A stretch of DNA of 64,000 nucleotides, taken from contig NC_081411.1 in NCBI RefSeq assembly GCF_030272615.1, positions 836,802,136 through 836,866,135 of the forward strand. Reading direction: 5' to 3'. The notes under the pieces are model-generated. The model was not told where the DNA came from. It searched no databases and worked only from the letters and a program-made list of their open reading frames with translations. A program made the translations under genes and the position numbers. The stretch comes from Cryptomeria japonica (Eukaryota; Streptophyta; Pinopsida; Cupressales; Cupressaceae). Shown piece after piece: positions 36,813 to 47,361 of this stretch. Positions within the stretch are counted from its first letter, which is position 1. The number at the start of each line of letters is the position of its first letter.

Positions 36813-38839
36813 ATGGATACCTTAGCTCCAATTCCCATGGCTAACTTTTCTCAAATACTTCAAGATATCAAGGAAGAAATATATGACATGGAAATCCAAC
36901 AGAATAAATCAATGACTCCATTTGAAAAACAAATGTATGATATCAAGTGTGAGAAACTTCAAGAAATGCTAAAACAATTATATGATTTGACAAGAAAATA
37001 CCAACAAATAATTGACAATCAAAGACCCAATCTCAAACAAGCTCACAAGACACCTTCACCAAGGCATAAAGACATTTCCTCCAAATATTCCCTAGATAGA
37101 CATTTTACACCTTTGGGGCAATCTATTGAGTCAACTTTGGAAGAGCTCTTAAGAACAATCTTATCATATTACCTAAAAATACCACATGGGGATGGGAATT
37201 TTTGAGTAAGTATTGTGCATATCATAGACAAAATGAACATAAGACTTCACATTGCATAGAATTAAAACATAAGATTCAAGATCTCATTGAAATTGAAGAT
37301 CCTAATGATTCACCTAAAGAAAAAGAAGGAACTATTTCTAAGCATGATCAAAATCATGAACCTATGTCTAGCGAGGCTCCATATGTAGCCTCCATCCCTT
37401 CCATGATGTCTTCATCTCTTTCAAACAATGAAACTTTTCATGTTTACCTTCAAGGGCTATCTCCTATGGAAATCCAAGTTAATCCCAATACTAATACAAG
37501 TTCCTCTAAATATTTAAAAATCCTAGATCCTATGCCATCATACACTTCAATTCCAAATGTACCCACTCTAGAGAGTCCCACTCAAAATGCTTCCCCATCA
37601 TGTCAAAATATGGAGACCTTCCAAGAATCCCCTATGCCTATGAAAAATCCTATCCCTTCTTTAGAAGTGACTCCATGTCAAGAGGATAATCTGAAAAATG
37701 AAGAAACAAGTCCTATCATAAATCAAAATCAAGACACCAAAACTCCTCAATCCCATCTAATGATTGAAAAAGATCCTATTTCACTAGAATCCCATGATGA
37801 TCCCCTTATACCTTTCCATTTATTCCAAGATGACCCCCTTCCATCTCAAGATCAAAGCATCCTTCCAAATCCCATTCCTAATCCACTTCCTAAGCAAGAT
37901 CATGATGCCTCTTCCACCTTTTCAAATGATCCTATTCAAAATGAAGAGTCAAACACCCTTCCTACTCTATCCAATGGTCCTCTTCCATGTCAAGATCAAA
38001 GTATCCCTTCATCTCCTTGTTATAATCCTCCATGTTCACCTCAAGGATCCATCATGCCTACAAATCTCCTTAGTGATCCTATCATTCCTTACATTCCACC
38101 TCCATCTTATAATGGACTCACGTCTTCTTCCCAAAGTAAAGTGTATCCTACAAGTCAAAATATTTATAAAGGCAAAGGGGTAGATCTCCACAAGCAAGAA
38201 CCCCTCCATATTAAAGAAAATGTTAAAGGTCATGGCCTCAGGGACATTTATCAAGATGTTGGTATCTCTCATAAATCCTACATTTATCTAGTTAAATCCA
38301 AATACACGCCTTCCCCTTCACCTCTTCCATCCATTCTAGGTCCTTATATCCCTCCATCCCTTATGCAAGATCAACAAAGGCACACGTCTTTGAGTACCTT
38401 CCATCCATCTAAAATACCTCCATGTCATTCCTATCTATCCACACATCTACCTCCAAGGAATATGGATGCCAAGCATAAAAGTCATAAGTCAAGTAATCCA
38501 CATGTATTCAAGGATCAACATGTCCCATCTAATTGACGTGTCAAAATAAAGAAAAATATGATCCAAAAAGAAAAAGAAAAATACAAAATGCCACAAAAGC
38601 CCACAAAGAAAGAAGAAAAGTCAAAATTTATATGGGTTCCTAAGGCACTTGTACAAGAAATGCGCTCTAAGGAACTACAAAAGCATGAAAAATCAAAAAC
38701 CATGTGGATCCCTAAGTGGCTGCTTGAAGCACAACAATCTAAAGAAAAATCAAAATTGGCATCCAAAATTGTTGTTCCTCCATCCAAACCTTCCGAGTCT
38801 ATTCCTCCATCACCTCCTTCATCCATTTTGGGTTCTTAT
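36813..38839 (+). pseudogene. Element G gag-like protein, first part
   Basis: ATG 36813 opens a helical N-terminal domain of about 120 residues (KEEIYDMEIQQNKSMTPFEKQ; DLTRKYQQIID). A frameshift near 37190 then leads to WEFLSKYCAYHRQNEHKTSHC, a C-X2-H-type knuckle with ELKHKIQDLIE after it, the arrangement seen in gypsy (Tat/Athila-like) gag. About 400 residues rich in Pro, Ser, Asp and Gln follow, with recurring phrases such as PLPSQDQS, PLPCQDQS and PNPIPNPLPKQD, then a Lys-rich stretch with FIWVPKALVQ and MWIPKWLLEAQ. A TGA interrupts at 38534. The reading is cut in a Tyr codon by element D at 38839 and goes on at 52587. Confidence 0.65.
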
Positions 38840-39636
38840 TTTTGGCATATGCACACTCCAATGAGACATTGTAGGTGATTGAAGGTTTTGTCATTGATGG
38901 CAACCTTAGAATCCTATGGCACCACCAAGGCATTACACTAGCACTAGCAAGATCAGACTCTACACCAGTACTCAGACCACCAGTACTGACAGAGAAAGGA
39001 AGCATACCAACACAGAGGCCGGCATGACTTTTGTTATATTATATTTTGTTTATTATTGTAAAATATTTGTAAGCCGACTTGGCATCATTGTAAAATGACT
39101 CTTATATAAGAGAGATCATTATAGAATATTTGTAAGAAAGAAAGAAGATTATATTTAGGCGAAATAAGGCAGACCTATCATGTGAATTATAGGTTAAGGG
39201 TTTATGTAAGAAGCAGAGCAGAAACTAGTACTAGATATGACATTATAGATGCTATTTTGAAGCAGTACAAGATACTAGATTTATATAATCCATCATTGTA
39301 AGTCAGTGAGACTTTCCATTGAGCAGTGAGCTCTAGGCAATTAGCCTTCCTGCATGTGCAGGCCCCTCTTGTAGCAGTAATAGTCTCTTATTGGCTAGTA
39401 AGTGAATATTGTGGGTCACAAATCCCACTGAGGTTTTTCCCACACCGGGTTGCATCGTTAAATCATTGTGTTATGGTGTGTTTTTCATGTGGTTGCTCTT
39501 AATTCTGTTTATTGCATTATTTCTTGATACCAGTACACTGTTATAATATGTTCTACATGTTTTAAGTTAAGAAATTCAATTCACCAGTTAGATACTGATT
39601 CACGGCCCCCTCTTAGTATCTGTGGGAATCCTAAGA
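38840..39636 (+). mobile_element. Element D 5' LTR
   Basis: 797 bp. The start TTTTGGCATATGC is a decayed TGTTGGCATATGC (compare the 3' LTR at 43857), and the end is CCTAAGA for CCTAACA. It has a TATA box at 39103-39110 and the shared block GAGCTCTAGGCAATTAGCC, CCCACTGAGGTTTTTCCC, CACCGGGTTGC at about 39325-39455. Confidence 0.85.
39103..39110 (+). promoter_or_regulatory. TATA box of element D LTR
   Basis: TATATAAG, preceded by TAAAATGACTCT and followed by AGAGATCATTATAGAA. The same sequence recurs in the 3' LTR at 44119-44126, so it is conserved between the two LTR copies. Confidence 0.55.
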
Positions 39637-39650
39637 ATTGGTTTCAAAGC
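39637..39650 (+). other. Element D primer binding site (decayed)
   Basis: ATTGGTTTCAAAGC, two changes from the initiator tRNA-Met PBS ATTGGTATCAGAGC, directly after the LTR. Confidence 0.75.
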
Positions 39651-39707
39651 TTGGTCCTCTATTTTCAGAAGCCTAATAGCTTGAGGAAGATCTTGACACT
39701 GGTAGAT

Positions 39708-40725
39708 ATGAAAAATCTGATGAAGCAACTAGAAGCAACTCTTTCAGACTATGATGTAGAGAAATTGAAAAATATCAAACTAGAAGATGATCTAAAGGCA
39801 GCCCAGGATATCATTCAGGCACTTCAATAAAATCTTACTATTTCAAGAAACAAGAGAAGAGAACTTTGTGAAAAGATGCAAAATGAGAATGATGAAAAAT
39901 AAACTCTTAATGATATGATAAACAAGCTGAAATAAGAGAACATGACAACAAAGAATGAGATGCAGGATATGACTATGAGATTTTGTAAAGAAATTGAAGA
40001 TAGAAGGAAGAATGAAGAAGATTTGACTAGAAGACTAAGTGATGCTGCAAATGAAAACACAAGACTTAGCTATGAAAATGATTTGTTGAAGACAAATTTG
40101 ATGCACACTCAGAATGACTTAAATGAACTGATGAGGCAGAAAGAAGTCTTAGAAAGAGAACTAGATACTGCAAATCAACATAAAGAGAAATTTAAGAAAA
40201 GTTTAGAGGAACTTGGTAACTTGTTGAAGAATCAAAAACCTAAAGGTGACACTTCTGGAATTGGTTTTGAAGTTGGTGAAAGCTCTAGTACTGCAAATAC
40301 ACAGGATCATAGCAAACCAGTAAGACAACCCAATGCTTATAAATTCAATGGAAAATGCTTTAACTATAATAAGTATGGTCATAGAGCAAATGAATGTAGA
40401 TCTAGAAATTATCAGAATATCAACACACCCACCGGTCAATGTTCAAAATGCAACAAAGTTGGTCAGAACTCTAAAAAATTGCAGAATGAATGTGAGATGT
40501 TATGTTTGTGGAAGATTTGGACACCTATCTAATCAATGTAGAAAACAAACCGACATAGGTTATGGGAAAGCTATTCAGATGAATAATGTGACTTGTTATG
40601 CATGTAACAATATTGGGCATATTGCTAAATTTTGTAGAAGCAAAGGATTACCGGCGAACAACAAAAGTTCTAGCTTGAAAGGTAAAGAAAAATCTGAAGA
40701 GGTTAAGCAAGAATTCTCAAAATAA
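39708..40725 (+). pseudogene. Element D ORF1: coiled coil plus four CCHC zinc knuckles
   Basis: ATG 39708 opens a heptad-rich coiled coil of about 190 residues (for example QNDLNELMRQKEVLERELDTA near 40110-40170). Zinc knuckles follow: CFNYNKYGHRANEC (second Cys now Tyr), CSKCNKVGQ (His now Gln), then after a frameshift near 40490 CYVCGRFGHLSNQC and CYACNNIGHIAKFC. In-frame TAA stops lie at 39828, 39900 and 39933. It has a gag-like RNA-binding end but lacks the usual copia gag domain (DGTNYxxWK) seen in A, B and C. After the TAA at 40723 the frame may extend to about 40870. Likely role: nucleic-acid binding and particle assembly, inferred. Confidence 0.75.
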
Positions 40726-41174
40726 TGGATTAGAAAGTCCGACCTAAATATTGTTGGGAATACTCCTCCACTGGTAGAAACAATCAACACTTCACTGATA
40801 AGACAGAGTGATGCTTCACCGACAGGATAGAGTAATACTCCACCAACAGGAAGCTCTTCATCAAATTGAAGAAAATTTCTTGAGGGTTTGGCAATCAATG
40901 AGACATATGCTATAATTCCCTCGGTTAATGGTGAGAAGTTGGAAATTACTTCTATACCGATAGACAATGTTAAGTGACTACTTAACTGACATACATTAAA
41001 TGTGGTAGATGGAAAAATAAACATTATAAATTTGTGGTTTTGGCTCCATTTCACTTCACTGAGATTTCAAACATTTGAAGAGTGTGAAATTTGCAGAGCT
41101 AAGGGATTTCAAGCAAAGATGAAAAGCACTTCAGAAATCAATCCATCCAAAGGCAGAAAAAGGTATTTATCATC

Positions 41175-43668
41175 ATGGCATCCTCCTCTGCACCTGAATT
41201 CATAGCAAACCCTATAGTAGTCGAGGTTATAAAATGCCCTAGGCCCGTATTTCAGCTAGTTCCTGAGGTAGCTAAGAAAAATGACAATGTAGGTGCTTTT
41301 TCCCAAATTCCAAAGGGAGTTGTTTTCGCAGAAGATCCCCGAATATATATTCATTGAAACATAGAGGAATTAGGAGATGAAGAAATTAAAAGCATGTATA
41401 AGATTGTTATATGTGACAATTCTGGTAATGTAAAACCTGAACATAAAATTGTTGAAACCCTAGGATTCACTAAAATCCTTTGCATTCCTGAATTTCCCAA
41501 GGAGGTGATTAGGATAGTTTTAAGAAGGGTACATGGTTCATTCTTTTGGCTTGATTTAGTACACAAAATTACAAAGGAAGTTGTGAAAGCAGTAACAGGG
41601 TTACCTTCCACTGGTAACAGACCAGACAAGACTAAGAAGGTCTCTAATGACCTAGTAATGAACTTAACTGGTGCAATGTTAGACAGAAGGTCTTTGAGAG
41701 TTAATGATGTGACCGATATAAATGTGAGATTTGTTAGCATGATTTTAGGGTACAGAGCAACTCATGCAAATAGACTTAACTCAGTTTCTAGTTTATGCAT
41801 TAAAAGTGCTTATGACATGGTTAAAGACAATGTAAAAATTGATGTATGTGAATGGTTAAAAGATGAGTTAATTGATAACTTAGGCAAAATCAAGAAGGAT
41901 AAGAAAGGAACCTTTAGATTTAGAAATCTACTTGTATGCTTGATGCTACACATAACCAAACAGGTTCCCAATATAGGCAATAAGAATCTTGGATTTGATA
42001 TACCGGTAGGAAAACAGTTACAGGCCTATTCGAAAACATGGGTGAAAACAAAGAAAAGAACATTCATGACTATTTTCAAGCACTAAAGGTTAGGATGAAC
42101 AAAAGAATCAGACTATCACAGAAAATTGTCAACAAATACAAGGATGATATATGTTTTGTAATAAAAAAGGATGAGATCTGGATGGAAGCAGTCATCCCAA
42201 GAACAATTTGGGTAACAGAGATGGGTTATGAGAGTGATGATCATATAATTGAAACTTATGCTAAAGCACTTCTGGAAGCACCAAATGAACCAAAGGAAGA
42301 AGTATTTGGTAGTGTTGAGACCATAGAAAAATAAATTCAATCTAAGAAGAGAGTGAAAAAGGTTGAAGCAATTGTGAGAAGAGGTTCTAGATAGGCTAAG
42401 GCTATTAAAGAAGATGTATTGAAATAAACTGGTGTCACTGAGGATGAGTTAGGAACTCTATAGCCTGAGACTCACCTATCACCGATAGCTACTTCTTCAG
42501 AAAGTGACATGCCTACAGCTTTCAAAAGAGTTGTAAGGAAAAGTGATCCTTCACCGACATCCACACCTTCACCTAGAAGGACTAGACAAAAACAACAGGT
42601 AGTGAGGTCTTTGGTTAGAAAGACAACACCAAAGAAAAAGTTGACACCAAAGAAGAAGAAGACTAAACAAAACATGGCCCCTCTTGACAAATTGCTATAT
42701 GAAATCACAAAGGAAGCGAAACTCAAAAACATAGGAAAGGTCTATGATGCACTGTTAGTAGATGACAAAGAACAAGTTGAAAACAATGTTATTTTACACA
42801 TGGACATCTATAAGAAGCTCTTAATGGAAGTAATAGATGATCTACTAGATGAATTGTTCAAAGGACTAGAAGCAAGAAGACAAGCTGTTGTAGAGCTTGA
42901 TAAGAAAATCAAAATTGAAAAGTTACTTGTTGTTTATCCTGTTAACTCACCTAAGGAGATAGATGAATTAATTGCAAAAGCCAACTAGTCAGTATTCTCT
43001 ACTGCACACCGACATATTGCATTAATGGTTGGAAGAGTGAATGAAGTAACAGAGGAAATAGAAAATGCATGGGACATATTTCTTGTTGAGAAAGAAAAAT
43101 AGGAAGAGTACAGGAACCCCAAACCAATAAAGGTATACCAGAAGGAGAGAGACAAAGGAAAAAGGAAAGGTTGGTGGACCTCCGAGCATCAAAGTAAAAG
43201 ATAACTTATCCCCACCACCTCAAATTACATCACCGGTAACAACTAATGAAGATCAATCGATAGATGAGAGTATGGACATAGAGGATACAAATCCTAATCT
43301 TGAGGTACTATACACAGTTGATGTTGATACACAAAAGGTCAACATTGTGATAGACAAAGAAACAACCAGCAAGACAGATATGGCTAGTGAGCCACCGACA
43401 ACTGACAACATTGACAATACTGAAAGGAAAGTTGAAGTTGATAACATAGAGCAATAGGTAGAGACTCAAGCTGAGACTAAAACAAAGCAACAAATAGAGA
43501 GACAAGCAGAACAATAGGCTCTGAAATAGGAACAGGTTCACATGGAAATAGTGCCACTGGCAACAGGAGAAGATCAAAAACCATTGCTTAAAGAAATGGA
43601 AACACAGACTGACCTACCAAAGGTCACTACAAGTTTGGCTACTTCCTCCACCGGTTACAAGGTTGAGT
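41175..43668 (+). pseudogene. Element D ORF2: unknown protein shared with element E
   Basis: ATG 41175 begins MASSSAPEF. The reading runs about 830 codons with a TGA at 41356, a frameshift near 42050, stops at 42332, 42392, 42425, 42461, 42986 and 43100, and another frameshift near 43160. The first 400 residues look globular and align with E ORF2 in order: VLRRVHGSFFWLD, HKITKEVVKAVTGLP, RSLRVNDV, VKIDVCEWL, LGKIKKDKK, NLLVCLM, KYKDDICFVI, EMGYES. A Ser/Thr/Lys linker then gives way to a helical region (EVIDDLLDELFKGLEARRQ) and an acidic tail. It has no RT, integrase or protease signature and no family I can name. Confidence 0.7.
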
Positions 43669-43856
43669 GAGACTACAACCCTACTAACATCTTGGCAACC
43701 TTTTTCATTGATGCCAAAGGGGGAGTAGCAGTATGAGAAAATAACCAGCAGAAGACTTATCTGCTCAGGGGGAGCTCTTATATTTTTGGATTACAAGTTT
43801 TGGATACACTTTTGAATTTTCTCATGAGTGTTGCCATAAATGCCAAAGGGGGAGAT
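43669..43856 (+). other. Element D 3' UTR with twin polypurine tracts
   Basis: TGATGCCAAAGGGGGAGTAG near 43710, TCAGGGGGAGCTC near 43770 and GCCAAAGGGGGAGAT at 43842-43856 directly before the LTR. Same layout as in B, E and F. Confidence 0.7.
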
Positions 43857-44307
43857 TGTTGGCATATGCACACTCCAATGAGACATTGTAGGTGATTGAA
43901 GGTTTTGTCATGATGGCAACCTTACAATCCTATGGCAGCAACAAGGCATTACACTAGCACTAGCAAGATCAGACTCTACACCGACACTCAAACAACTGGC
44001 ACTAGCAGAGAAAGGAAGCATATCGACACAGATGTCGATAGGATTTTTGTTATATTATATTTTGTTTATTATTGTAAAATCTTTGTAAGCTGACTTGGCA
44101 TCATTGTAAAATGACTCTTATATAAGAGAGATCATTATAGAACATTTGTAAGAAATAAAGAAGATTAGATTTAGGCGAAATAAGGAAGACCTATCATGCA
44201 AATTATAGGTTAAGGGTTTATGTAAGAAGCAGAGTAGAAACTGATACTGGATTTGGCATTATAGATGCTATTTTGAAGCAGTACAAGATACTAGATTTAT
44301 ATAATCC

Positions 44308-45447
44308 TATTACTACTTATCAAGTTGCCATTAGTTTTATGTTCAAAGTTATTCTATATACTCTAGTCAGTTATCTCTATCGAGATATTGAGTCAGTATG
44401 CATAGTCCAGTCGGTTATTGAAGAAAGTAGTCTCAGAACGTAGTATACACCGAGCTGTCTATCGAGTATCATTTCATGTCTACCGAGTAGCAAAGGTGAC
44501 ACACTGAGTTGATATACACTGAGTGAAACATGTTACCAGATTCAATGAACCTGGACATACATATGAAAATGTGTTACAAGATCGAGGAACATCTAACCGT
44601 TGTCACATTGGAAATTGCACTTAAAAGATTGTGTATGATTTTGAGGTCATCTAACCAATGAAATATTTTGCATGGTTATTCATTCGATAAAAGATGTTTG
44701 TAAGATAAAAGCAATGAATGGATGACCAACATAAGAGATCTATTTATATAGCATGAGTTAAGAATTAAAAAGGTGTGTGCATGAGTGTAAGAAAACTGTT
44801 ACAGAGACACAGAGGTCACCGAGAAGGATTTCAGAGAACAGTCAAAGAATAGAGTAAACAAAAGGGTTTATCGAGTTAATATATGGGTTACCGAGGTATG
44901 TTATAAGCAAGGTAATCTATTCTGAGCACATAGAATCTACTATAACATTCTAGATGTAAAGTTGCAGATATTTGTAATGATTTATTGTAATATTTTTAAA
45001 TTGTAAGAGAAACCTTTAACAAGGTAAAATACTCTAATCAAGTCTATAAATTGTAAAGCCTCTAACCGGGTGCAACATTTAGTTTAAGTGTTGTAAAATC
45101 CTTTAGCAAGGTAGATCTAACAAATCTTGTTACTCCTAATAGGGTAAGCTATCCGAAATAGCTAAACATGTAGCTCTAACTGAGCACTCTTTATTATTGT
45201 AGTAGTGAAGTTGTGGGTGCCATCCCCACTGTAGTTTTTCTCTCTAACCAAAAGTTTCTGCATAACCAAAATATATTTGTTATGGAGTGAATCATGTATG
45301 ATTGTTATCTATTTGTTTTAGCTTTATATTATGCTACTGCACTATTCAATTTATGCATAACAAAAAAGTTATTATTGAAGAAAAGTTTTGAAGTACTGAT
45401 TCACCCCTCCCCTCTTAGTACATTAGCTTTCCATATTGGGCCTAACA
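44308..45447 (+). mobile_element. Element E 5' LTR
   Basis: 1,140 bp. The start TATTACTACTT is one base from TGTTACTACTT in the 3' copy; the end is GGGCCTAACA. Identity with the 3' LTR is high, a few per cent different by eye. A TATA-like TATTTATATAG is at 44741. A ladder of short degenerate units (CTAACCGGGTGCAAC, CTTTAGCAAGGTAG, CTCCTAATAGGGTAAGC) occupies 45010-45150, and the shared LTR block GTGCCATCCCCACTGTAG is near 45217. Confidence 0.9.
44741..44751 (+). promoter_or_regulatory. TATA-like box of element E LTR
   Basis: TATTTATATAG, after AAGAGATC and before CATGAGTTAAG. In the 3' LTR the same place reads TATTTATACAACATGAG (near 51528), one base changed. Assigned by analogy with D. Confidence 0.4.
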
Positions 45448-45461
45448 ATTGGTATCAGAGC
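45448..45461 (+). other. Element E primer binding site
   Basis: ATTGGTATCAGAGC follows the LTR end CCTAACA directly. It is identical to the PBS of copia element B, so E would use the same initiator tRNA-Met primer. Confidence 0.9.
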
Positions 45462-45509
45462 TTCACTCTTGGAAAAGGGTTTAACTACCTGAAGAGAAAG
45501 ATCTTATCA

Positions 45510-46812
45510 ATGGAAGACTATAAACAATCTAGGAGGATTGTGTATCTGCAAGAAGAGCTGGATCATGCTAATCAAGTGATTGCAGACATGCAAAGGCAAA
45601 TGCAAAAATATCTGAAAGTATGAAGAAGATTATCTGATGATTTGCAGGACTCTCAAGAGTTAGTGGAACAAATTGAGACATCATCTGAGAATAGTATGTC
45701 TAAAGAGATTGAAGAATTGATTGGAGTATTGAAAGAAAAGAACAAAGCACTGGCTGATCAACTAAAAGCAATGAAAAGAGAAGATGAACATTTTAGCACA
45801 CAGATGACTGAAAATATCGATGCATTGAGGACAACCGAGGATAAAGTAAGAGATCTACAAAGAGAGAAACAACAACTTGAAGTCTTAGTATCTGATAAGA
45901 ATGATGAAATCACAAGGTTGACTGGAATTCAACAAAATCTATCAGATCAACTAGGTTATGCACATCATGAAGCGAATCTGAAGGATGATGAGAATCAAGC
46001 ATTGAAACTTGAAGTATCAAGGTTGATCGATGAAATTGAAACAAAGAAGAAATCCAAAGAAACACTGAAGAAGAGTTATGAAGCATCAAAGATATTGGAT
46101 GAGCAACTGAATACAAGAAGACCCAACAAAGATGCAGGACTCGGTTACAAAGGAAAAGACACTATTTGCAAAGAACAACATCAAAAGAAAGAAGCTTATT
46201 TGCAACTACAATGGAAATCAAGGTCACACTGCCAACTTGTGCCAAATTAGAAAAGGTAAGCAACCGAATGTCACCAAGTCCAACTGTTATTGTTACAATT
46301 GCAATAAATATGGTCACACATTTAAACAATGTAGGAAAAAATGTGTAAACAATTATCAAAAGGCAAAATTCAAAGGGTTTTGTAAAAACTGCAATAGATA
46401 TGGACATAGAACTGAGAAGTGTTGGCTTAAGCAAAAGAACTATATGTTTTATGCACACTAGGCAAATGCTAGAGGTTACCGACCTCACACAAATCCTTAT
46501 CGACAATATTCTGTAGTACCATGGGATTACAATACAAGGATATGGTGTGAATGTTGTGGAAGATATGGACATATAAGTGCCAACTATTTTATAAGGTTTG
46601 GGATGTACAACCGAAGATCATGGAGAAATCCTAGTATGGCATGTTTTCATTGTCACAAAGTTGGACACTTAGCTGGAGATTGCAGAGATCAACCTAGAAA
46701 AGACACTGAAGAAATAAAAGACAAATTAAAGATGATTTGGAAAAAGAAGGAAATTGTGTCAAATGAAGAAAGCACCTTACCTATCGAGTTAGGTGCACCT
46801 ATTCCAAATTAA
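45510..46812 (+). pseudogene. Element E ORF1: coiled coil plus five CCHC zinc knuckles
   Basis: ATG 45510 (MEDYKQSRR) opens a coiled coil of about 210 residues, with heptads such as LREKQQLEV and DKNDEITRLTG, interrupted by one TGA at 45621. After a frameshift near 46200 come knuckles: CNYNGNQGHTANLC (one Cys lost), CYNCNKYGHTFKQC, CKNCNRYGHRTEKC, CECCGRYGHISANY (last Cys now Tyr) and CFHCHKVGHLAGDC near 46640. A TAG lies at 46459. The stop is at 46812. It is the same architecture as D ORF1, and there is no UBN2-type copia gag. The number of knuckles (five) is high; gag usually has one or two. Presumed RNA-binding structural protein. Confidence 0.78.
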
Positions 46813-47361
46813 TTAGTAAAGGTATGAAGGGACTACATTCTATCAAGGCTAAATCTTAATAGTTCCTACTTTATCATGTACTTAATTCAAATCTGCATAA
46901 TTAAGATGTAATAGTAAGTTTGAAATTCTATCAAAGTCTTTTGAAGTACTTTATAGGAAACCTGTCAAGTTGGTGCATACAAGAAGCTTGTCAAGTTGGT
47001 GAATGAAGGAAGTTTGGTTACTTGGTTAAAGCAGAAAAAGGAAAGAAAGTTAAGTGGAACCGAGTGCATTTAATATTTTTGACCTAACCTGAATGGAGCC
47101 CGATAAGGCATATTGTGTACTTAAAAGCATTTTTGCAGTCATTTTCAACTCACCAAGTTTTTGAGAGAGTAGAGCAAAGAAAATCTAAGGCAATCAAACC
47201 TCCTACAAAGCAAATTCAAGGTATTTATATCAATCTCAATGTATTGTTAAGTTGGTTTACTGATCTTATCTAGTTGCTATTATTTGCTAAGTGTGAAGCG
47301 TTTGCCTTTTTAAATCCTGAAACCCTAAGGATCCTTTGTTAGCTTTTATCTGAAATCTAAA
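46813..47361 (+). other. Spacer between ORF1 and ORF2 of element E
   Basis: About 550 bases, AT-rich, no supported ORF. It may hold a splice or internal start signal for ORF2. Element D has a 450-base equivalent (40726-41174). Confidence 0.5.
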
